7,423 nucleotides of DNA from an uncultured Chloroflexota bacterium (GCA_937138275.1 CAKZOY010000391.1:1-7423); one strand, 5' to 3'. Positions 1-5,612 are shown, numbered from the stretch's first letter. Numbers and translations are program-made. The notes: generated by a model not told the origin, from the sequence alone.

Positions 1-48
1 TTTTGCCCTTCCAGCGGCCTTTTCCAGGGGCGCAGCTGCTAATTTTTG

Positions 49-76
49 TTTATAACTTAAAATTTGCCATTGTCAA
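49..76 (-). promoter_or_regulatory. Sigma70-type promoter facing the left edge
   Basis: On the minus strand a perfect -35 hexamer TTGACA (71-76) is followed after 16 bases by a -10 hexamer TATAAA (49-54, 5 of 6 to consensus). The spacer is AT-rich, unlike the surrounding DNA. Transcription would begin near position 42 and run off the window at position 1, so the target gene is not visible and no ATG is seen on the minus strand before the edge. It lies downstream of the SH3b gene's stop, so it would start a separate minus-strand unit rather than serve the operon at 117-5045. Confidence 0.6.
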
Positions 77-78
77 TA

Positions 79-93
79 CAGTTACCATAACTG
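79..93. promoter_or_regulatory. Perfect 6-bp dyad upstream of the left-edge promoter
   Basis: CAGTTA, a 3-base spacer CCA, then TAACTG form a perfect inverted repeat. It ends two bases upstream of the minus-strand -35 hexamer at 71-76. That position would suit an operator or activator site, but short dyads also arise by chance and no regulator gene is present here. Confidence 0.3.
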
Positions 94-116
94 AACCGAT
101 GCCTCAATGCACCAAT

Positions 117-596
117 CTACCAATCCACCGGCTGCAGGTAGTTGGCGACGGCCCATCCCTGGCGGGCTTCATCGGCGGGGTCGCGAATCAGCCACCAGGT
201 GTAACCGCCGAAACTCCGGGGGCCGCTGATCACGATGAAGACCTCCCCTTCATACCCGATCCCCACCCGCGCGCTGTTGACGTCCGGCTCCTGCCGCAGA
301 CTCACTCCTGCCCCCTCCGTCCCACTCACCTGCACGTATCGGCCGATAGCGATCTCCGGCGATGCAGTGGGGGTGGGAACCGGCGTCTCGGTGGGTGTGG
401 GAGAAGGAGGCAGCGTCGGCGCAGGCGTAGCGGTCCAGATGATGGGTGTGGGGCTGGCGCCGCCCGGGAAGGTGCGAAGTTGCCAGAGATACAGGGCTGA
501 TACCCCGCAGGCGATCGCTGCCAGTGCCAGCACCACTACCGCCAGCGCCCAGACAAAAGCAGGAATAGGGGAAAGCGGTCTCTGCTCTCGGGCCAT
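117..596 (-). CDS. Membrane-anchored SH3b-domain protein
   Basis: This is a 159-residue protein whose chain probably lies mostly outside the cytoplasmic membrane. Residues 1-12 are short and polar with charged residues. Residues 13-38 form one hydrophobic helix acting as an uncleaved signal anchor. Residues 48-80 are a Thr/Pro/Ser linker. Residues 84-156 resemble a bacterial SH3 domain of the SH3_3 type, with a Val-Ser-Leu-Arg segment near 98-101 followed by Pro-Asp-x-x-Ser-Ala, a Trp-Trp pair at 134-135, and a closing Gly-Trp-Ala-Val-Ala-Asn-Tyr-Leu. SH3b domains often bind peptidoglycan or other wall components; the ligand here is unknown. A Cys at residue 30 sits in the hydrophobic stretch, but the -3 residue is Ala, so a lipobox is doubtful. 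It starts 6 bases after the hydrolase stop, without a strong ribosome site, and is the last gene of the four-gene operon. Confidence 0.8.
   Translation of the reverse strand: MAREQRPLSPIPAFVWALAVVVLALAAIACGVSALYLWQLRTFPGGASPTPIIWTATPAPTLPPSPTPTETPVPTPTASPEIAIGRYVQVSGTEGAGVSLRQEPDVNSARVGIGYEGEVFIVISGPRSFGGYTWWLIRDPADEARQGWAVANYLQPVDW
357..455 (-). repeat. Thr-Pro-rich linker of the SH3b protein
   Basis: This stretch encodes residues 48-80, mostly Thr, Pro, Ser and Ala in irregular Thr-Pro steps. It separates the membrane helix from the SH3b domain and is probably an extended, possibly glycosylated spacer. It has the same style as the tail of the LysM protein in this operon. Confidence 0.6.
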
Positions 597-602
597 CCGC
601 GT

Positions 603-1433
603 CTATAGATGCCGTTCCAGCCATCGCTCCAGGTCGGTCAGGACCTGGTCGCGGTTCACGTCATTGTGGGGTTCGTGGTATCCCCCTTCGTACTCGTAGC
701 GCTCTTTATCCGCAATGGGCACATTCTCAAAGAACCGGCGGCTTCCCCCCGGGGGGACCAGTCGGTCGGCGCCCCCGTGAAGAATCAGCAACGGCAACCG
801 CCATTCAGGGGCATGCTCGTGGGTCCAGAGGGTGGCCTTCGTCATCTCCGTCCCAAACCGGGCAGTGGCTGTACTGTGGACCAGGGGATCGGTTTGATAG
901 GCCTTCACCACCTCCGGATCACGGGATATAGACGTTGCATCCAGGCCGGTATTGGTCGCAAAGCGGGGCCAGACGCGGGAGAGGAGGCGCGCCAGCAGCA
1001 TCAGGGCAGGCGAAACGCCCACCTGGGCCAAAACGGGGCCCGAAGCGATCACTCCCTTCAGTCCTTCCGGATAGTGCAGCGCGTACTCCAGAACGATCAG
1101 GCCGCCCATGCTGTGCCCCATCAGGAAGAGGGGACGCCCGGGTTCCTGAGCGGCAACCATCTGCAGGAAAGCCCGCACATCCTCGCGGAACTCGTCCCAG
1201 GAGTTGATATGCCCTCGCGGCCCGGGCGACCGCCCGTGCCCGCGGTGGTCAAAAGCGTAGACGGCATACCCTTTGGGCACCAGGTGATGGACCACGTTCA
1301 TGTACCGGCCGCTGTGTTCGCCGAAGCCGTGGACGATCGCCAGCACGGCCCGGATCGCTCCATCGGGTCGCCAGCGCTGATAATAGAGTTGCAGACCACC
1401 GAATCCCTGAAAAGTGCCTTCGTTGTGGTTCAT
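603..1433 (-). CDS. Alpha/beta hydrolase, monoacylglycerol lipase-like
   Basis: This 276-residue serine hydrolase resembles the monoacylglycerol lipase / lysophospholipase group (Hydrolase_4 type), which cleaves fatty acyl esters of glycerol. Visible motifs are the oxyanion strand His-Gly-Phe-Gly-Glu-His (35-40), Asp-His-Arg-Gly-His-Gly-Arg-Ser (62-69), the nucleophile elbow Gly-His-Ser-Met-Gly-Gly with Ser108, the acid Asp223 in Gly-Ala-Asp-Arg-Leu-Val, and the base His253 in Gly-Gly-Tyr-His-Glu. The triad is complete and the length is normal for the family. There is no signal peptide or membrane helix, so it should be cytoplasmic. Three ATGs stand in a row (1439, 1436, 1433); the GGAG at 1441-1444 is best spaced (7 bases) for the third, but a 278-residue start at 1439 is possible. 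The frame stays open far upstream through the LysM gene, which is not coding in this frame. Substrate is inferred from family only. Confidence 0.9.
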   Translation of the reverse strand: MNHNEGTFQGFGGLQLYYQRWRPDGAIRAVLAIVHGFGEHSGRYMNVVHHLVPKGYAVYAFDHRGHGRSPGPRGHINSWDEFREDVRAFLQMVAAQEPGRPLFLMGHSMGGLIVLEYALHYPEGLKGVIASGPVLAQVGVSPALMLLARLLSRVWPRFATNTGLDATSISRDPEVVKAYQTDPLVHSTATARFGTEMTKATLWTHEHAPEWRLPLLILHGGADRLVPPGGSRRFFENVPIADKERYEYEGGYHEPHNDVNRDQVLTDLERWLERHL

Positions 1434-1440
1434 CATCATA

Positions 1441-1444
1441 CTCC
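1441..1444 (-). promoter_or_regulatory. Ribosome binding site of the hydrolase gene
   Basis: GGAG on the minus strand precedes three consecutive ATG codons. Spacings are 1, 4 and 7 bases, so the third ATG (1431-1433) is the best placed start. Confidence 0.5.
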
Positions 1445-1480
1445 ACTGACGAGGATGTGGCAAAAAAGGAAGCACCCCTT

Positions 1481-2410
1481 TTACGGAGACGGTGAAGATG
1501 GGGACGGAGACGGTACGACCGTTTCCGCGGGCGTTGCTGTAGGCGGTTCGGGTGTCGCCGTCGGCACCTCGGGCGTGGGCGTTCCGGAGGGGGTGGGCGT
1601 GGGCGTTTCCGTCGGCGTGGGGCTTTCGGTAGGTGTCGGGGTAGGACTTCCGGTGGGCGTCGGGGTGGCGGTCGCCGTCGGCGTCAGGGTGCCGGTCGGG
1701 GTAGGAGACGGTGTCCGAGTAGCGGTGGGGGTGCGCGTCGGCGTGGCGGTGAGCGGCGGCGGATAGGCCGGCAGGTACAGGGGCTGCCCCACCCGCAGGA
1801 TGTAGTCGGTCATACAATTTGCCCGGCGAATGGCTTCTATGGAGACCCCCAGGCGGAAGGAGAGATTCCACAGCGTATCCCCGACCTGGACGATGTAGCG
1901 AACCCACCCCGGCGGCGGGCCGCAGGGGACGCGGGTCGGCGTCGCGAAAAATTGCGGCGGTAAATACAGGGTCCGTCCTACCGGTAAGGCATCTCCCACC
2001 AGACAGTTCGCCTGCTGGATCAGCAAGGGCGATGTACCCGCTCGCCAGGCCAGGCTGTAGAGCGTATCTCCTGCCCGGACCGTGTAAGGGAGCCAGCCGG
2101 CCGGCGGCGTGCAGGTGGGATAGAGCACCGACGGCGGGGTTGGTGGGAGTCCCCCGGTAGGCGAAGGCACAACGGAAGGGGAAACCTCCGGTGGAGGGGA
2201 GGTGGGCGTCACCAGGATGATGGTCGGGATGACGAGGGTGGGCAGCCAGGCCATTTCGGCCGTCGGAGTGGGCGAGCGAGGAAGTACTGCCGCCCGATCC
2301 ATCGCCGTTAACCCCAGAGCGCCCAACACCAGTCCACCGGCAAGCAGCGCCAGCAGACCGCCCAACAGAAACAACTGCCATCCCGATGTGCGGGAAGAGA
2401 CGGTGCTCAT
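1481..2410 (-). CDS. Membrane-anchored double-LysM protein with Thr-Pro tail
   Basis: This 309-residue protein has an N-terminal hydrophobic helix (about 11-36), a Pro/Thr/Ser spacer (about 46-99), LysM module 1 (about 108-151), LysM module 2 (about 170-214), and a Thr/Pro/Ser tail from about 217 to the end. Both modules show the LysM core: Gly-Asp-Thr-Leu, a helix ending in Ile-x-x-Ala-Asn-Cys, and a Val-Gly-x-x-Leu-Tyr-Leu-Pro finish. LysM domains bind N-acetylglucosamine-containing polymers such as peptidoglycan, so an extracytoplasmic wall- or glycan-binding role is likely. Each module carries a Cys pair with equal spacing (Cys100/Cys136 and Cys163/Cys199), suggesting one disulfide per module. 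The ATG at 2408-2410 lies one base after the kinase-like gene's stop; a weak GGAG sits 13 bases upstream, so translation is probably coupled. An in-frame start at 2479 lies inside the upstream gene and adds residues before the helix, so I reject it. Confidence 0.88.
   Translation of the reverse strand: MSTVSSRTSGWQLFLLGGLLALLAGGLVLGALGLTAMDRAAVLPRSPTPTAEMAWLPTLVIPTIILVTPTSPPPEVSPSVVPSPTGGLPPTPPSVLYPTCTPPAGWLPYTVRAGDTLYSLAWRAGTSPLLIQQANCLVGDALPVGRTLYLPPQFFATPTRVPCGPPPGWVRYIVQVGDTLWNLSFRLGVSIEAIRRANCMTDYILRVGQPLYLPAYPPPLTATPTRTPTATRTPSPTPTGTLTPTATATPTPTGSPTPTPTESPTPTETPTPTPSGTPTPEVPTATPEPPTATPAETVVPSPSPSSPSP
1484..1762 (-). repeat. Low-complexity Thr-Pro tail of the LysM protein
   Basis: This region encodes about 93 C-terminal residues, almost wholly Thr, Pro, Ser and Ala with a few Glu, Gly, Arg and Val. 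The DNA is a degenerate array of short units, visible on the plus strand as recurring GTGGGCGT and GTCGGCGT steps. The composition keeps several other frames open and makes false long reading frames on both strands. Such arrays are prone to slippage, so tail length may vary between strains. A C-terminal disordered tail with no domain after it is probably a wall-spanning or glycosylated segment. Confidence 0.7.
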
Positions 2411-2411
2411 C

Positions 2412-5045
2412 TTATCTGGAAGGCTCCGGGCCGGTAACCGGGAGGATAAAATGGAAAGTGCTACCGACCCCCATCTCACTTTCCACCCAAATACGGCCGC
2501 CGTGGGCCTCTACCAGCGCCCTGGCAATCGCCATCCCCACTCCGGTCTCCCCCAGACCGGGGATGAGGGGTTTATCGGCGCGGTAGAACCGTTGAAAAAC
2601 TCGCGGACGGTCTTCCGGGGCGATCCCCCCTCCGGTGTCTCTCACGGATACATGAAGGTACGGAGGCAATCCCCCATCTGCTTCCTCCAGATGACCCATC
2701 ACCACGATCTCCGTGCTCGGTTGGGAGCACTCACAGGCGTTGGAGAGGAGATGCAGGATAATCTGATAAAGCGCGTCGCGGTCGGCCCGAATGGTGGGCA
2801 ATTCCAGCGCCATATCCAGTCGTACCGTCAGGTCCCGTTCCCGGAAGCGGGCGGAGAGCCCCATAATCGCTTCTTCAATCACGTTGATCAGGTCCACCGG
2901 TTCCGGCACCAGTTCAATCCGGCCGGTGTCCAGTGTGGTCACCTCAATCAGGTCATTGATCAGGTTGCTCAGGCGCTCAATATTGGCCTTGACCCGTTGG
3001 AGGAATTTGCGTTGCATCTCCCCCAGGATGCCCACGGACTCACCCAGCAGAAGGTCCGTGTATCCCACAATAGAGGTCATCGGAGTACGAAGTTCGTTCG
3101 CCAGGGCAGCCAGCATCTCCCGTCGTTCCTCGTCCGGGGTGGTCTCTGGATACAAGAGTACGACATATCCGGTAAATCCTGCTGCGCTGCTCATTCGGGT
3201 CAGTTCCGCCCGGATCAACTGTCCGTCGTGCTGGACAGTGATTGCGGAGTTCGTTTCACCGGTCGTGCTGCTGGTCATCAGTTCGCTGACCACCTGGGTC
3301 CATCGGGGGTCCGGGAAGAGAGCGTTCAGGGGCACTCCCAAAAGGTCCCTGTGCTGCCTCCTCAGGATTTGCCGCGCGATCGGGTCTGCCAGCACTACAT
3401 TGCCCCGTTCGTCGGCAACAACAGTCCCGCTGGCTGCTGCCGATGGCGGCGGTGAAGGCTCCGCTTCTACTCCCACCGCAACGGCCTGGAGTTCCTCCTG
3501 AAAGCGGACGACCTCTGTCTCCAGTTCCTGCAGGCGCCTGGACAGGTGGTCCCTCTCGGCTTTCAGAGCATCCCGTTCCTCGGCTACCTGGCGGAGTTCT
3601 TCCACGTAGAGGGCGACCTGAGCGGAGAGGGTGCCGGCTTCCTTTGCCTGCTCTTCCCGAAGACGAAGCAACTCGGCCAGTTCGTCGGCCCGTTTTCGCT
3701 GACGGTTGGCCTCTTCTTCCAGTGCGCCGGCCCGTCGGGCAAATTCCTGGGCTTCCTGGCGGGCCCGCTCCAGTTCCTTCTGCAGCGCGGTGGTACGTTC
3801 TGCCCGCTCCGCCTCTTGCTCTCGCAAGGCCACGGCTAACTGTTCTGCTTTGCGTTCGGCGCTTTTCCGTTGAGTGGTAGCAGTCAGCGCGCGTCCCAGG
3901 ACCATCCCCACCGCGCGGGCGAGGGAGACCTGTTCTTTGGAGAAGGGCCCTGCGCCGGGGGGGTGTCCCAGCAGCAAGATGCCTGCTGTCTCCTCATCCG
4001 TTAGCGGCACCAGCAGCAATGAAAGGGCGTCCCGGAGGCCGATGCGACGCAGGATGGCTGTTGCTTCTTCCTCGGGGATCGGTTGGGGGTCCCCTGTACG
4101 TATGCCGTCTGCCAGCACGGGGTATCGGTCCAGGGGAAGGACAATGGGGAGACGAGCAGTGCCTGCCGGATGGGTCGCCACAATGCGCACTCCAGGCGTT
4201 GTACCCGCTGCAGGTACCCCCACCGCACCAGCACTGACTCCAACCTGTCGGACGATCTCGGGCAACACCGAGGATAGGGCTGCTTCTACATCCCGCGCTC
4301 GTTCCAGTTGCCGGGCCAGTTCCATAATCGGGAGCGGTAGCCCGGTAATCCGAGAACTGGCGGGAATCGCTTGCAGCGCTTCGTGAAACGCCTGCGCGGT
4401 CAGCAGGGGAAGGGCGATCAGATTTGCCAGACGGGTCGCGCCAGCCAGGTAGTCCGTAAAAGGAGGCAGCATTAACTGAACGGTGTGACCGACCGTCCAC
4501 GCTACCATCGCCGCGACAACCAGCCCGGTTCCGGATTGGGGCCAGATCAGAAACGCCAGGAGGGCCAGAAAGGCCGTGAGGATACTTCCCCCCTCCCATA
4601 CCATCGCATGGCGGCTGGCGTTGTACACGATGCCCACCGATGCAGCCGGTATCCAGTAGAGGGCCAGGAAGACGTAGGCCAGTGCGCTTCCCGCCAGGAA
4701 AGTGGCCAGTACCAGCCGACTGAGAAGCGGAACGCGGCGAAGGACGGGCAGAAACGCCCACGCGGCCAGAACGACCAGGATGAGGTCCATCCAGCGCTCC
4801 AGGGGAGGGAGCACCGATATAGGGGAGAAGAAACCACTGCCCGCCAGCGCGCTGGCCCCCATTAAAACGACGCGGGTGAACAACATTCCGGTCGCCGCCG
4901 CGAGCACACGGGCGCTCCCGGACCTCCTCCATTGCCCCCATGCTACGGCGAGAAAAATCTGGAGGGTAAACAGCAGCACCAGGTGATAATAGAGGTTCCC
5001 TGGCGAGGTGATAACCAGATTCAGCAATCCCTCTATCGCGCCCAT
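2412..5045 (-). CDS. Seven-helix membrane sensor histidine-kinase-like protein lacking the phospho-accepting His
   Basis: An 877-residue protein. About seven hydrophobic helices lie near 18-37, 47-68, 85-102, 107-132, 154-169, 174-193 and 203-220. A GAF-like domain (about 245-390) follows, then a long charged coiled coil (about 394-525), a PAS domain (about 540-635), a HisKA-like dimerisation domain (about 640-705) and a HATPase_c domain (about 755-873). The H-box reads Ala-Asn-Glu-Leu-Arg-Thr-Pro, with Asn650 in place of the phosphorylated His, and no His occurs elsewhere in the dimerisation domain. The N-box is Leu-Leu-Ser-Asn-Ala-Cys-Glu-Cys-Ser: Asn769 is kept, but Glu772 replaces the usual Lys. 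G1 (Asp-Thr-Gly-Gly-Gly-Ile, 803-808), the F-box (about 815-824) and G2 (Gly-Val-Gly-Met-Ala, 835-839) look intact. ATP binding is therefore plausible, but classical phosphotransfer is not, and no response regulator is adjacent. It is the first gene of the operon. The start is ATG 5043-5045; a TTG at 5061-5063 overlaps the promoter and is rejected. Confidence 0.88.
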   Translation of the reverse strand: MGAIEGLLNLVITSPGNLYYHLVLLFTLQIFLAVAWGQWRRSGSARVLAAATGMLFTRVVLMGASALAGSGFFSPISVLPPLERWMDLILVVLAAWAFLPVLRRVPLLSRLVLATFLAGSALAYVFLALYWIPAASVGIVYNASRHAMVWEGGSILTAFLALLAFLIWPQSGTGLVVAAMVAWTVGHTVQLMLPPFTDYLAGATRLANLIALPLLTAQAFHEALQAIPASSRITGLPLPIMELARQLERARDVEAALSSVLPEIVRQVGVSAGAVGVPAAGTTPGVRIVATHPAGTARLPIVLPLDRYPVLADGIRTGDPQPIPEEEATAILRRIGLRDALSLLLVPLTDEETAGILLLGHPPGAGPFSKEQVSLARAVGMVLGRALTATTQRKSAERKAEQLAVALREQEAERAERTTALQKELERARQEAQEFARRAGALEEEANRQRKRADELAELLRLREEQAKEAGTLSAQVALYVEELRQVAEERDALKAERDHLSRRLQELETEVVRFQEELQAVAVGVEAEPSPPPSAAASGTVVADERGNVVLADPIARQILRRQHRDLLGVPLNALFPDPRWTQVVSELMTSSTTGETNSAITVQHDGQLIRAELTRMSSAAGFTGYVVLLYPETTPDEERREMLAALANELRTPMTSIVGYTDLLLGESVGILGEMQRKFLQRVKANIERLSNLINDLIEVTTLDTGRIELVPEPVDLINVIEEAIMGLSARFRERDLTVRLDMALELPTIRADRDALYQIILHLLSNACECSQPSTEIVVMGHLEEADGGLPPYLHVSVRDTGGGIAPEDRPRVFQRFYRADKPLIPGLGETGVGMAIARALVEAHGGRIWVESEMGVGSTFHFILPVTGPEPSR

Positions 5046-5052
5046 TTTTCTG

Positions 5053-5060
5053 CTCTCTTT
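5053..5060 (-). promoter_or_regulatory. Ribosome binding site of the kinase-like gene
   Basis: AAAGAGAG on the minus strand ends 7 bases before ATG 5043-5045. It supports this ATG over the upstream in-frame TTG. Confidence 0.45.
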
Positions 5061-5062
5061 CA

Positions 5063-5091
5063 ATTATACCACAATAGCATTTTTTTGCACA
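5063..5091 (-). promoter_or_regulatory. Promoter of the minus-strand sensor/LysM/hydrolase/SH3b operon
   Basis: A perfect -10 hexamer TATAAT lies at 5063-5068 on the minus strand. A poor -35 (TGTGCA at 5086-5091, 3 of 6 to TTGACA) sits at 17-base spacing, in an AT-rich stretch with a run of A. Transcription would start near 5056, giving a leader of about 11 bases to ATG 5045. The alternative TTG start overlaps the -10 box and would not be in this transcript. A weak -35 next to a perfect -10 may mean the promoter needs an activator. Confidence 0.55.
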
Positions 5092-5150
5092 TATTCTCAT
5101 CCGGGCTTCTCTCGCACCTTGAAAAATTAATCGGGCAATACGGTCTCCCC

Positions 5151-5177
5151 TTGATTTGACGATCCCGGCGCTATACT
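5151..5177 (+). promoter_or_regulatory. Possible plus-strand promoter reading into the repeat cluster
   Basis: TTGATT (5151-5156) and TATACT (5172-5177) are separated by 15 bases, shorter than the optimal 17. A better -35, TTGACG at 5156-5161, is only 10 bases from the -10. No gene starts soon downstream; the transcript would enter the palindromic region at 5181-5372. It could be a relic promoter or chance. Confidence 0.2.
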
Positions 5178-5180
5178 TGT

Positions 5181-5372
5181 GCCCCTCTCCTGCCCCCTTC
5201 CCGTTGAGGGTGGACGGATCGTCCGCCTCTACGGCCGCACGGGGAGGAAAGGGCAAGGACAAGCCTTGCCCTTACGGGGGTTTCGGGGCGGGCGGCCTTC
5301 GGCCGCCCGCCCCGAAACCCCTCTTTTCCCCCTTCTCCCCCGCTGCGGCGGGGGGTTGGGGGGATGAGGGGG
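5181..5372. repeat. Composite GC-rich palindromic intergenic repeat
   Basis: This roughly 190-base stretch holds four separate hairpins in a row: 5209-5227 (8 bp with one G-T pair, 3-base loop), 5249-5273 (10 bp perfect, 5-base loop), 5277-5321 (21 bp perfect, 3-base loop) and 5337-5354 (7 bp, 4-base loop). Its two edges, 5181-5213 and 5330-5372, resemble each other in opposite orientation: both are C-rich on the outward-in strand with a CCC...GAGGG or CCC...AGCGGGGGAG pattern. It has no convincing reading frame or ribosome site. The arrangement looks like a REP-like or MITE-like dispersed element rather than a terminator, since it lies between divergent promoters where no transcript needs to end. 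Confidence 0.6.
5277..5321. repeat. Perfect 21-bp inverted repeat with TTC loop
   Basis: Arms at 5277-5297 and 5301-5321 are exact reverse complements around a 3-base centre TTC. The stem is almost all G-C apart from a central TTT/AAA step. It is followed on the plus strand by CTCTTTTCC, which is too short a T run for a normal terminator. It is the strongest secondary structure in the window. Confidence 0.8.
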
Positions 5373-5458
5373 CGCTCATATCCGCCAACAGGTGATTCCT
5401 GGTATTGCTGGAATAATTTGTCCATTTACAACAGAAGCCATTTCAGGGGAGCGACGCA

Positions 5459-5535
5459 CCTGTGAAAGGGAAAAGTGGGGTTTGTGGGGGGCGGCGAAGC
5501 CGCCCCCACAAATCCTCACTTCCTTTTTTCACAGG
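5459..5535. repeat. MITE-like imperfect inverted repeat upstream of pdxS
   Basis: Two 37-base arms (5459-5495 and 5499-5535) pair around a GAA centre. The inner part is a near-perfect stem (TTTGTG, a G run, GCGGC against GCCGCC, a C run, ACAAA). The outer nine bases are a perfect match (CCTGTGAAA with TTTCACAGG). Most mismatches in between are transitions, so several become G-U pairs in RNA. Similarity continues weakly outwards, with 11 of 18 bases matching between 5441-5458 and 5536-5553. It ends before the pdxS promoter at 5584. A T run (5524-5529) lies inside the right arm rather than directly after the stem, so this is not a standard terminator. I see no clear target-site duplication. Confidence 0.65.
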
Positions 5536-5583
5536 CGCGCCACTCCTTAGAATGATTTGCTGCACAAGCCCAATGCCTGGGGA

Positions 5584-5612
5584 TTGACGATTTCTTTAAG
5601 TAGCGGTAGAAT
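5584..5612 (+). promoter_or_regulatory. pdxS-pdxT operon promoter
   Basis: TTGACG (5584-5589, 5 of 6 to consensus) and TAGAAT (5607-5612, 5 of 6) are separated by exactly 17 bases. Transcription would begin near 5619, leaving a leader of about 36 bases before the pdxS ATG. A short CCCA-5-TGGG dyad (5569-5581) lies just upstream of the -35 and could be a weak operator. The leader is too short for a riboswitch. Confidence 0.75.

Noticed and set aside
1462..1482. Possible terminator at the end of the LysM gene: AAAAGG, 7-base loop, CCTTTTTT on the minus strand.
   Set aside because: The stem is only 6 bp and mostly A-T, it overlaps the stop codon, and the next gene starts less than 50 bases on. 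It might cause slight attenuation at most.
1484..1762. The regular short units were considered as a CRISPR array.
   Set aside because: Units are short, degenerate and in frame with a Thr-Pro-rich protein tail; there are no uniform repeats with unique spacers.
609..1766. Long plus-strand frame of 385 codons opposite the hydrolase and LysM tail.
   Set aside because: Its end is a Gly-Val repeat that is only the antisense of the Thr-Pro array, and the rest has no recognisable domain. The minus-strand genes have clear catalytic and LysM motifs.
1434..2381. The hydrolase frame stays open for over 300 codons upstream, as if the hydrolase were a 592-residue fusion protein.
   Set aside because: The upstream part overlaps the LysM gene in another frame and translates to low-complexity His/Ala/Gly-rich text with no domain. 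The hydrolase fold begins right after the ATG triplet with its own GGAG.
2202..3455. Long plus-strand frame of 417 codons opposite the kinase-like gene.
   Set aside because: It lies antisense to well-defined PAS, HisKA-like and ATPase domains and shows no domain or ribosome site of its own. GC-rich DNA commonly leaves such frames open.
2650..3460. The sensor was first read as an ordinary active histidine kinase.
   Set aside because: The codon at the phospho-acceptor position was checked on the raw strand and is AAC (Asn), so the ordinary label would be misleading.
3994..5262. Minus-strand frame of 422 codons overlapping the membrane and GAF part of the kinase-like gene.
   Set aside because: It is a frame-shifted shadow of that gene: the same region encodes seven hydrophobic helices and a GAF domain in the accepted frame, while this one is Arg/Gly/Pro-rich and crosses the operon promoter.
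5171..5425. Short frames on both strands across the palindromic intergenic region.
   Set aside because: They translate the hairpins themselves, giving mirrored Arg/Gly/Pro-rich peptides, and have no ribosome sites or domains.
5459..5535. Considered as a rho-independent terminator or a riboswitch for pdxS.
   Set aside because: No gene converges on it, the T run is inside the right arm rather than directly after the GC stem, and it lies upstream of the mapped-by-eye pdxS promoter, so it would not be in the pdxS leader.
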